Source: an uncultured Candidatus Saccharibacteria bacterium
GTDB lineage: Bacteria; Patescibacteriota; Saccharimonadia; Saccharimonadales; Saccharimonadaceae
Direction of reading: 5' to 3'
NCBI GenBank assembly: GCA_938036625.1
Contig: CALHQH010000011.1
Span: 1 to 31,437, forward strand
DNA: 31,437 nucleotides
A program made the position numbers and the translations under genes. This document shows positions 6,819-12,965 of this stretch, one piece after another; position 1 is the first letter of the stretch; each line of letters starts with the position of its first letter. The notes under the pieces are model-generated. The model made no database searches. It was not told where the DNA came from and saw only the letters and a list, made by a program, of their open reading frames with translations.

Positions 6819-8438
6819 TTACCGCCCTGAAAACAGGTTGCCGACCCGTTGGACGAAGGTTGGTGAGTTGCCTGGCATGGCACTCTTACTATTGTTACTG
6901 CTATTGGTAGTGGTTTGAGATGCTTCTTTTTTGGCGGAGGATGGGTCGGGGCTGACTTGCTCGGCCGTGACGAGTAGGCGGTTGAGGTCGGTACCGAGCG
7001 GCACACAGGTGATGAGCGTCATAGTTGGCTTGGTGGCGTTGGTTTGCAGTGCGTGTACATCGGTCGGCTTGACGACTTGCGAGCCAGTGACAGTATAGGT
7101 GTAGCGCTTGCCGTTGTAATTGACGTAGATATTGTCACCCTTTTGCATTTGCTCGAGCCGCGCGAAGATAAACTTGTACTTGCCATTATCGAGCCAGTCG
7201 TTGCTCGAGTGGCCCGAGACGACGAAGTTCCCTACCTCACCAGGCTTGGCATTGGCACCAGGGATGTTAAACCACACGACACCCTTATCCATCGCAGCAT
7301 TGAGTGAGGCTTGGCTAGCAGCGTTGGCATCCCACACGATGGGTACGTCCACGGCGATCTTAGGAATGATAAGCTTGGGGTCTGGGCCAACGTTGGTCGA
7401 GTCGTATGGGCTGATGATATAGCTCTGGGCATCGAGGTCGCCTGGTGAGGTGTAGGCGGCAACGTATGAGAAAAAGACCCGGTTGTACTGCAATGCCAAG
7501 AATAATACCATAACGGAAATACCAGCTACTGCGGGGATGAAGTGTCGGCTATGGCGGACTTTGCTTGCGCCGTTGCGGATCGAGCTCAGTAAGCGCGAGC
7601 GCAGATCGCCCATGGCTTGGCTTTGGGTGAGCTCCTCTGGCTCATTAGTGGTGGCTGCGGTGGCGTGAGGTGTATCGGCGTCGTGAGCTTTGGCTTGCTC
7701 GGCGAGGCGCTCCTCAGCCTTCTTGACTTGGCCTAAGTAGTAGCGCTCATAATACTGCTGATAGTAGTTTTGCCAAGCACTGTGGTATTGCTGCCAAGCG
7801 GCCTTTTGGTTGGCGGTGGGCTGGCGTGGTGCACCGGCAGGGCGCTGGCTGTCTGGTTGCTGCGGCTGATGCGCGCTCGCTGCTGGCTGCTCGGTATGGT
7901 TATCTTGAGATGAGGGCTGCTGCGCGCGAGCTGTTGATGAAGCGGCTGTGCGGGTTGGCGTGGGCTTGGGCTGTGGTGATTGTGTCACTTGGGCTGATGT
8001 GCCAATATAGTGTGCCTGTGGGCGGCTGCGCGGCGTTATGGACGAAATGTCGCGCTCACGGGTGACAGGTGCTGAGTGAGCGTTTGACGCTGCAGCTGCT
8101 TGGTTCTGGCGCCATGCTTGAGCACCTGGGCGGTAAGCCGTCTGGCTGTGCTGAACGCCACCCATCGCATGCCGCACCACTGGTGCATGGCTGGCTGGTT
8201 TGCTGGCGAGGTTTGGAACTGAGAAGGTAGCCGCCTTGGCGCTCGTGCTGGGCGCTGGCTGGCGAGTCGGTGTACTGCCAATGATGGGCTGCATGGTTGG
8301 GCGGTTTGTGTTGCCACCGCTGCTTGACGTATTGTACAGTGCATCGATTTGCCCACGCACTTCACTAAGCCGTGCATCGCGGCTCTGCGACGATGAGTGC
8401 CCTCGTGATGTTGTGCGTGACGGATCTTGTGACTGCAT
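6819..8438 (-). CDS. Sortase with long cytoplasmic Gln/Pro/Ala-rich N-terminal extension
   Basis: A cysteine transpeptidase that cleaves LPxTG-like sorting signals and links proteins to the cell envelope. The C-terminal sortase domain (about 353-495) contains the catalytic His410 in SGHSSND, Cys478 in TLITC and Arg487 in LNRLL. One transmembrane helix lies at about 301-320. Before it are about 290 residues of low complexity, with a Tyr/Gln-rich patch at 215-235 (WQQYHSAWQNYYQQYY). The domain order (N-terminal anchor, TLITC motif) fits the class D/E group, but the exact class cannot be fixed by eye. At 539 aa it is more than twice the usual length. A likely substrate is the LPHTG protein at 9164-10402. 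The ATG at 8438 has TATACT 10 nt upstream and a further promoter (copy C) at 8468-8496. No terminator is seen after the stop, and 6534-6818 holds no gene I can support. Confidence 0.9.
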   Translation of the reverse strand: MQSQDPSRTTSRGHSSSQSRDARLSEVRGQIDALYNTSSSGGNTNRPTMQPIIGSTPTRQPAPSTSAKAATFSVPNLASKPASHAPVVRHAMGGVQHSQTAYRPGAQAWRQNQAAAASNAHSAPVTRERDISSITPRSRPQAHYIGTSAQVTQSPQPKPTPTRTAASSTARAQQPSSQDNHTEQPAASAHQPQQPDSQRPAGAPRQPTANQKAAWQQYHSAWQNYYQQYYERYYLGQVKKAEERLAEQAKAHDADTPHATAATTNEPEELTQSQAMGDLRSRLLSSIRNGASKVRHSRHFIPAVAGISVMVLFLALQYNRVFFSYVAAYTSPGDLDAQSYIISPYDSTNVGPDPKLIIPKIAVDVPIVWDANAASQASLNAAMDKGVVWFNIPGANAKPGEVGNFVVSGHSSNDWLDNGKYKFIFARLEQMQKGDNIYVNYNGKRYTYTVTGSQVVKPTDVHALQTNATKPTMTLITCVPLGTDLNRLLVTAEQVSPDPSSAKKEASQTTTNSSNNSKSAMPGNSPTFVQRVGNLFSGR

Positions 8439-8467
8439 AACTACTTACAGTATACAATATTAGCTTT

Positions 8468-8496
8468 GATATACCAATATATCGCTTGCGTTTCAA
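8468..8496 (-). promoter_or_regulatory. Promoter/operator copy C, upstream of the sortase
   Basis: On the minus strand, TTGAAA (8491-8496), a 17-nt spacer ending in ATATATTGG and TATATC (8468-8473). It has the same spacing and AT/TG arrangement as copies A and B but less identity. GATATA and TATATC flank TTGG as an inverted repeat. A second -10-like TATACT lies nearer the gene. Confidence 0.45.
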
Positions 8497-8566
8497 GGTA
8501 AGAGACTGCTTACCCGTGTCCACACTCTCGAGACAGGTATAAACAGACAGCAAGAGTCATCAATAA

Positions 8567-8597
8567 AAAAATAAGCCGACACTTACGGCTTATTTTT
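8567..8597. terminator. Intrinsic terminator after tRNA-Leu
   Basis: AAAAATAAGCCG (8567-8578), a 7-nt loop and CGGCTTATTTTT (8586-8597) form a 12-bp stem with A/T tracts on both sides. On the minus strand it lies 23 nt after the tRNA and separates it from the sortase promoter. Confidence 0.85.
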
Positions 8598-8619
8598 CGG
8601 AAAACAGCTGAATAAACAC

Positions 8620-8706
8620 TGGTACCGCGGGCCGGACTTGAACCGGCACGTCCGAGTGGACATCAGATTTTGAGTCTGACGTGTCTACCAATTCCACCAC
8701 CGCGGC
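8620..8706 (-). tRNA. tRNA-Leu(CAA)
   Basis: Reading the minus strand, the acceptor arm GCCGCGG pairs with CCGCGGT (first pair G-U), followed by discriminator A and an encoded CCA (8620-8622). The anticodon loop is CTCAAAA with anticodon CAA (8670-8672), decoding UUG. The T arm is GCCGG TTCAAGT CCGGC. A long variable arm (TGTCCACTCGGACG region) marks a class II tRNA, as expected for leucine. Confidence 0.96.
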
Positions 8707-8748
8707 GTAAAGTATGACCTGCTGCAGCCCTATCCTGCAACTTCTGTC

Positions 8749-8757
8749 AGTATAGCA
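8749..8757 (-). promoter_or_regulatory. Extended -10 promoter of tRNA-Leu
   Basis: TGC plus TATACT on the minus strand, 43 nt upstream of the tRNA 5' end. It is the same nonamer as at gltX. No convincing -35 box is seen. Confidence 0.5.
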
Positions 8758-8874
8758 GATTGCGCTGTACTTGGCTAGCCTCTCGTGCAGGGCTCTACGG
8801 AGATATGCCTAAGCCGGTCACTCTATTCATTCAATATGACCGCACGCCCATCCTAAGCTACTGGATAACCAGCC

Positions 8875-9135
8875 ATGAACGATCAAGAAAAATATGGCAA
8901 AAAAGCCGAGCAACATCACATAGCTGCGCAACAGGCGAAAGCACCGAGCGTGCGATGTATGTTTGATAAGTACAACACCATCGAACATCACTTGCACGCA
9001 ACCACATATAACAGTGGCTATAATCATAATTTTGTGGTAGAACAGCAGCCACAAAATATGGATTTAAGCATAAGCACAATATATGAAAAAGTAATGTTGA
9101 CAAAAAATAAAGGACATGATAATCTCAACACATAA
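8875..9135 (+). CDS. Doubtful small ORF (86 aa) upstream of the LPHTG gene
   Basis: A hydrophilic Lys/His/Gln-rich reading frame in the 450-nt gap before the LPHTG gene. It has no ribosome binding site, no recognised domain and no signal peptide, and its 3' third contains the hairpin at 9025-9060 and the promoter at 9097-9125. Its composition is not obviously non-coding, so I keep it at low confidence. Confidence 0.2.
   Translation: MNDQEKYGKKAEQHHIAAQQAKAPSVRCMFDKYNTIEHHLHATTYNSGYNHNFVVEQQPQNMDLSISTIYEKVMLTKNKGHDNLNT
9025..9060. repeat. Inverted repeat upstream of the LPHTG gene promoter
   Basis: ATTTTGTGG (9029-9037) and CCACAAAAT (9049-9057) pair perfectly. CAT (9025-9027) and ATG (9058-9060) extend the stem across one bulged A, giving 12 bp with an 11-nt loop. 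It ends 36 nt upstream of the -35 box. It may be a regulator site or the 3' end of an upstream transcript. Confidence 0.4.
9097..9125 (+). promoter_or_regulatory. Strong promoter of the LPHTG surface protein
   Basis: TTGACA (9097-9102), 17-nt spacer, TAATCT (9120-9125) with a TGn extension before the -10. A perfect -35 box with correct spacing suggests high expression. The leader of about 32 nt carries AGGAGG at 9151-9156. Confidence 0.75.
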
Positions 9136-9163
9136 CGTCTAATAATGACGAGGAGGAAAACAA

Positions 9164-10402
9164 ATGAACAAACTAGCAAAATCGTTTGTTGCACTTGGCG
9201 TAGTCGCTGGCGCAGCAATCGGTGGCCTGTGGGTAGCGCAGCCGGCATCGGCAGCGATATCAGCAGGTTGTAGCAACTTTAATGTTGTAGAGTGCGGCAC
9301 AAAGGACGTGCAGACCCTGCGCAGCACTTACACAAAGCGTACAGAGATCCGTCAGCTGTATAGCCAGTTCGGTATTACCGAGCAGATGATCAACGGTGCC
9401 AACATGCAAGAAGGTACAGTTGATGCGAACGGCAACGTGACTGTTGGTGGTCGTGTTGTCGCTACTGGTGCCCGCACCCTGCAGGCCAAAGCTGGTACAA
9501 AGCAAAAGCAGCCAGAAGGTCAGCGCACCGCTGGTGGCCACACCTACTACCAGTACCCAACCGGTGATAGCTTCATCTTGGGCAAGACAACCTTTAGCGT
9601 TTATGCATGGTTCGACAACAACGGTAAGTTTATCGCTGGTGTTATTAAGGACTGTGGTAACCCTATCTGGGGCACCCCAACTCCCCCACCAGCCAAGCCA
9701 AGCCTGACCTGCGACGCGTTGCAAGCTACCCAGATTTCGCGCAACGAATACCAGTTCACCGCCAAGGCAACCGCTAAGGAAGGTGCAAAGGTCGTTAACT
9801 ACATCTACGACTTTGGCGATGGCAAGACCACCAACGGTGGTGCAACTGTTCGCCACACTTACGCTAAGGAAGGCACATACACCGTTAAAATGACTGTGGT
9901 CGGTAGCGAAGGTGGCAGCACCAACGTCGAGAAGACAAGCAAAGACTGCCAAGTGACCATCAAGGTTACACCTCAGCCAACCATCCAGGTATGTGAGCTG
10001 AGCAGCAGCACCATCATCACCATCAAAGAAAGCGAATTTGACGCTACCAAGCACTCAAAGAACGTCAAAGACTGCGACAAGATGAAGGTCTGTGAGCTAA
10101 AGACTGGTGCTATTGTCACCATCAAGGAAAAAGAATTCGACGAGAAGAAGCACTCAAAGAACACCGCCGACTGCGACAAGGTCAAGGTCTGCCGCATCTC
10201 TGACAAGAAGATCGTCGAAGTTCGCCGCAACGAAGTAAGCAATGACTACACCACCGACATGTCGAAGTGTGAGCAAACTCCTCCAACTCCAGTAGCTGAG
10301 TTGCCACACACCGGCTTGGGCGGTACCCTCCTGCCGCTGGCTGGTATTGGTAGCCTCACTGCTGCAGGTGCCGCTTACTACGTAAGCCGCCACCGCAAAT
10401 AA
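9164..10402 (+). CDS. Secreted PKD-domain protein with LPHTG sorting signal
   Basis: The 412-aa surface protein has a Sec signal peptide (residues 1-30, cleavage likely after PASA), an N-terminal domain of unknown fold (about 34-165) and a Pro-rich linker. A PKD beta-sandwich follows at about 180-268, recognised from YIYDFGDGKTTNGG and HTYAKEGTYTVKMTV. Then come three Cys-containing repeats (276-308, 309-341, 342-370). The tail has LPHTG at 380-384, a hydrophobic helix and RHRK, a classic sortase anchor. Paired cysteines suggest disulfides outside the cell. The strong promoter and AGGAGG site point to an abundant protein. The sortase on the other side of tRNA-Leu is the obvious processing enzyme. 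It could be an adhesin or a pilus-like subunit; no function can be read directly. Confidence 0.92.
   Translation: MNKLAKSFVALGVVAGAAIGGLWVAQPASAAISAGCSNFNVVECGTKDVQTLRSTYTKRTEIRQLYSQFGITEQMINGANMQEGTVDANGNVTVGGRVVATGARTLQAKAGTKQKQPEGQRTAGGHTYYQYPTGDSFILGKTTFSVYAWFDNNGKFIAGVIKDCGNPIWGTPTPPPAKPSLTCDALQATQISRNEYQFTAKATAKEGAKVVNYIYDFGDGKTTNGGATVRHTYAKEGTYTVKMTVVGSEGGSTNVEKTSKDCQVTIKVTPQPTIQVCELSSSTIITIKESEFDATKHSKNVKDCDKMKVCELKTGAIVTIKEKEFDEKKHSKNTADCDKVKVCRISDKKIVEVRRNEVSNDYTTDMSKCEQTPPTPVAELPHTGLGGTLLPLAGIGSLTAAGAAYYVSRHRK
9989..10276 (+). repeat. Three tandem repeats within the LPHTG protein
   Basis: Two 99-bp units (9989-10087, 10088-10186) encode 33-aa repeats starting VCEL, containing TIKE-EFD--KHSKN and ending in DCDK-K. 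A third, degenerate unit of about 30 aa starts VCRI at 10187. The spacing of the cysteines is conserved, which suggests one small disulfide-linked module per repeat. Confidence 0.8.
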
Positions 10403-10423
10403 ATAACCGTTTGCGGATAACCC

Positions 10424-10458
10424 AAAAATCACCCGTTTTGCATGGACGGGTGATTTTT
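10424..10458. terminator. Intrinsic terminator of the LPHTG gene
   Basis: AAAAATCACCCGT (10424-10436), 9-nt loop, ACGGGTGATTTTT (10446-10458): a perfect 13-bp stem with T-run, 22 nt after the stop codon. Confidence 0.92.
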
Positions 10459-11706
10459 ATTGGTTTGGTTTTTGAGAGTAAATTATTGACCCAATATAAG
10501 CTGCGCGTCCTCTTTTCTTTTTGATTGGTCGCATTTGTGGGATTGTGGAGTGAGAGTTACTCTGATGAGACGTATTAAGCTTCTCTACCCTTCCTCTCAC
10601 CCGCTCTTTAAGGGGGCTAGCCGCGCATTGTGAGTGCAATCTGTCTGTTCTGGTGGTGCTCTATGTTAGTCAGTGGCGGTATATATTTTGCTAGAAAAAT
10701 AGAGAAAGGCAGTGTAAATATGTATTTTACATCGCGGGTTCTGGATGGTGGCACGAGTAGCTAGATCATTTACACCCCCTACTCGATAGAGGCTTAATAT
10801 AGGCCGTAGTTAGCTTCTGCGGGCATAGTTGCTAAGGATAACGGTATTCAATGGTCTCCTCAAGATATTCCATCTATACCCACCCGATTCTATCCCCAGA
10901 TAGATGAGCGAGATTACTCACCATGCGACATAGACTTTTAATACAGGCTGAGATGGTGGTTTCTACTTGCTGAATAAGGTGGGGGCTGCGTAGCAACACA
11001 CGAAACAAAGAGAGCAGTATGAGGATGCACTGAACACGCTCATTACTCATGTATCATGGTTGACGGAGCGCACAAACTAGGGCGAACAAATATACTACTC
11101 ACCTGCTTTTTGCCATATAGTGCAAGAGAAAGTAGGCGATCTGCTATGACCGATACGCTAAATATTACAGCGAAACATGATATAAGTATTTGATTTCCGG
11201 TAGAAACGTGCTATTTCCGTTCTATAAATAAGATATATAATACCGACATTCATGCAAATATAGCACACCATGCAATAGGAGAGTTTTGGTATAGCGCTTG
11301 GTGGTGTTTTATGCTTGTGCTACTTTTTTGTCCAGCAGAATAACAGAGGTCGTGGGATCATGTGACGCAAACATTTGTTCATGATTTGTGCTTCGTATGA
11401 TCTGAACACAAAAAACGAACAACATAATAATGGCGCTGCATATAGCGTGCACATCCCTTTTTTCGCCCTCCCCTTTCGGCTTTGATTTGGGTAGGATAAA
11501 AATCCTACTACTTGAGATGGTCTCATCGGTGTATTTATCGTGCTTAAATATGTCTGTCGTTTGTCATTCAAGCAAAAAGCAGATCACAGAAATGCTGCTC
11601 GTGCTCTAGGGCTAGAGCGACTCTTATGCTTCCTTTCACTAGCCAAAAGATAAAGAAGAGAATCGCAGATAGCCATAACAAAAGCTCCGGAGCCGATACC
11701 TAATAT
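10459..11706. other. 1.25-kb stretch without a gene I can support
   Basis: Only short minus-strand frames occur here (10457-10639, 11320-11571), without ribosome binding sites or protein-like sequence. Small perfect hairpins are present: GTAGGAT/ATCCTAC with loop AAAA (11491-11508) and GCTCTAG/CTAGAGC with loop GG (11603-11618). No tRNA, RNase P, tmRNA or SRP RNA signature was recognised. It may be decayed sequence or carry unrecognised RNA. Confidence 0.4.
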
Positions 11707-12504
11707 CTACTCCTTCCCATCTAGCAGGCTAGCCGTTGCTGCTTGGAGGGGTGTCGCTGGGTTCCACATGGTGTAGGCGGCGATGCGTGTTGGCACCGTG
11801 CCCTGCCAGAGCGCCATTGGCTGCGACCACGGTGTTGACGTGACGGTGCCGTGCTGAGCGATGAGGATAGTATCGGCGTGGAAGGTGGCGAGGGTGAGTG
11901 GATAGGTGATGGTAAACTTGTGCAGCGCCTCGACTAGCTGGAGGAGCGGCATCCGGAAAGTGAGGATCTTGGGGTAGTACAGCGTGCGCAGCAGCTTTTG
12001 GACTTGCGAGAATGAGGCGACAATGAGGATGTTTGACTGGCTGGCAAGCTGCGGGGTGCTTGGCATAAGCAAGTCGACCGCATCACGGCTGATGATGAGC
12101 GGTGCGGTGGTGTGGCTCGCGAGCTTTTCGTAGATGATGGCGGTCTGGCTGTTGCGGCCAGCGTCGCCGATGAGGAGGAGTGCGTCGGCCCAGCCAGTGA
12201 GGGCTTGCAGCTCTGGCCAGGCTTCGTTGCCCAGGCTGCCGCTACTGTTGCTTGCGGCAAAAATCGTATCCGTCACGCTGGCAGGAATAGTACCACGCAA
12301 GGTATCTGGCAGCACGACGCGTGCCTGCCCTACCCCTGTGGCGAGCGCAGTGGTATAGCTATGCTCGATAGCGCGAAAGCTCAGCCGGTTGCCGCCAATA
12401 ATACCTAGCTTGCCTGCCTGGGCCCGCTGCTGGGGCTTATTCCAGGCGATGTCTGGGTAGAGCGGTTTGGCCGGCGTTTGCTGCTGCCAGTAAGGGATGT
12501 TCAT
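11707..12504 (-). CDS. YjeF C-terminal / ribokinase-like protein, probably degenerate NAD(P)HX dehydratase homologue
   Basis: The 265-aa protein has an N-terminal GKLGIIGGN (about residues 32-40) like the nucleotide-binding start of ADP-dependent NAD(P)H-hydrate dehydratase, then VGQARVVLPDTLRGTIP, ADALLLIGDAGRN (about 111-123) in place of the usual G-G-L-G loop, and PLIISRDAVDLL resembling the PxVxDADAxxLL strand. The GSGDVLAG active-site motif expected in the last third is absent, and the C-terminus (VPTRIAAYTMWNPATPLQAA) does not restore it. I infer a catalytically altered or non-repair role. GAGGTGA precedes the ATG by 6 nt, and TATAAT at 12567-12572 gives a leader of about 55 nt, so this gene is leadered. 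Confidence 0.55.
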   Translation of the reverse strand: MNIPYWQQQTPAKPLYPDIAWNKPQQRAQAGKLGIIGGNRLSFRAIEHSYTTALATGVGQARVVLPDTLRGTIPASVTDTIFAASNSSGSLGNEAWPELQALTGWADALLLIGDAGRNSQTAIIYEKLASHTTAPLIISRDAVDLLMPSTPQLASQSNILIVASFSQVQKLLRTLYYPKILTFRMPLLQLVEALHKFTITYPLTLATFHADTILIAQHGTVTSTPWSQPMALWQGTVPTRIAAYTMWNPATPLQAATASLLDGKE

Positions 12505-12566
12505 ACGCAGTCACCTCGCTCTGATGGGCGGAGATAATACAGGGAGAAAATACTCAGCATAGAGCT

Positions 12567-12572
12567 ATTATA
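12567..12572 (-). promoter_or_regulatory. -10 box of the YjeF-C-like gene
   Basis: TATAAT on the minus strand, 62 nt upstream of the ATG. No clear -35 box or TGn extension. It indicates that this gene need not depend on read-through from the small transcript upstream. Confidence 0.45.
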
Positions 12573-12698
12573 CCGCGAAGGAGGTGGTGCTTGCTATGCA
12601 TTGCTGCTGAAGTGATGTCTTGCTACTAGTGCACCGCGATCTTTAATATACAATGTCGAGGTGCTGGCGCGGCCTGGGAGTGAGTAGAAAAACGTGAA

Positions 12699-12764
12699 AG
12701 AGAAAAAGCCCAACCTAGGAGCTCTACATACTCTAGTAAGAGTAGCGCTGACGACTAGGTTGGG
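12699..12764 (-). terminator. Terminator of the small transcript, with structured loop
   Basis: On the minus strand, CCCAACCTAG (12764-12755) pairs with CTAGGTTGGG (12718-12709), followed by CTTTTTCTC. The 36-nt loop contains a further hairpin, TACTCT/AGAGTA (12729-12734/12739-12744). A second CCCAACCT copy at 12788-12781 on the same strand could compete for the 3' arm. Confidence 0.65.
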
Positions 12765-12901
12765 TTAAGAAGGAGATGGGAGGTTGGGGCGCAGAGGGTG
12801 CGCAAACGTGTGCCTGCGCACCCTCTGCTGATTGTTCATCCGTCGATCATGAGGAGACACCTCCCCTCCCTTCTAGATTTGCCTCTCGCCAGATGACGAG
12901 G
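12700..12901 (-). ncRNA. Probable small transcript of about 200 nt with strong hairpins
   Basis: It is bounded by a good minus-strand promoter (copy B at 12908-12936) and an intrinsic terminator (12699-12764). The body contains a 14-bp perfect hairpin, GCAGAGGGTGCGCA (12791-12804) with TGCGCACCCTCTGC (12815-12828), and a small GGAG/CTCC hairpin near 12853-12866. It also carries a possible 24-aa ORF (12765-12839) preceded by a GGGAGGGGAGGTG stretch. It may be a regulatory RNA, a small-protein mRNA or both. It does not resemble tmRNA, SRP RNA or RNase P RNA. It lies between xth and the YjeF-C-like gene, which has its own -10 box. Confidence 0.55.
12765..12839 (-). CDS. Possible 24-aa small protein or leader peptide
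   Basis: On the minus strand the frame reads MNNQQRVRRH... and ends in PSPS, with its TAA exactly adjoining the terminator stem. A 4-codon frame (ATG at 12850) overlaps its start as ATGA, and a GGGAGG/GAGGTG site lies 10-20 nt before that first ATG. The arrangement looks like translational coupling. The 14-bp hairpin lies inside the frame, which argues for an RNA role instead. Low confidence. Confidence 0.25.
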   Translation of the reverse strand: MNNQQRVRRHTFAHPLRPNLPSPS

Positions 12902-12907
12902 AGCTAA

Positions 12908-12936
12908 TATATATCAATATATGAGGGGTGTGTCAA
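12908..12936 (-). promoter_or_regulatory. Promoter/operator copy B
   Basis: On the minus strand, TTGACA (12931-12936), a 17-nt spacer ending in ATATATTGA and TATATA (12908-12913). A perfect -35 box, ideal spacing and a TGn extension. The spacer half nearest the -10 and the -10 itself are identical to copy A before the 91-aa membrane protein. Confidence 0.75.
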
Positions 12937-12965
12937 GGTTTGCGTGTTTATCGCGCCCCCTAGCC

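Noticed and set aside
8620..8706. tRNA-Leu as an integration site of a mobile element
   Set aside because: There is no integrase, no direct repeat of the tRNA 3' end and no phage gene nearby.
9260..10054. 264-codon minus-strand frame opposite the LPHTG gene
   Set aside because: The plus strand encodes a signal peptide, PKD domain and sorting signal; the opposite frame has no start signal and is a shadow.
11320..11571. 83-codon minus-strand frame in the gene desert
   Set aside because: No ribosome binding site; mixed Cys/Phe/Arg sequence without a pattern; a hairpin (11491-11508) lies within it. Treated as chance.
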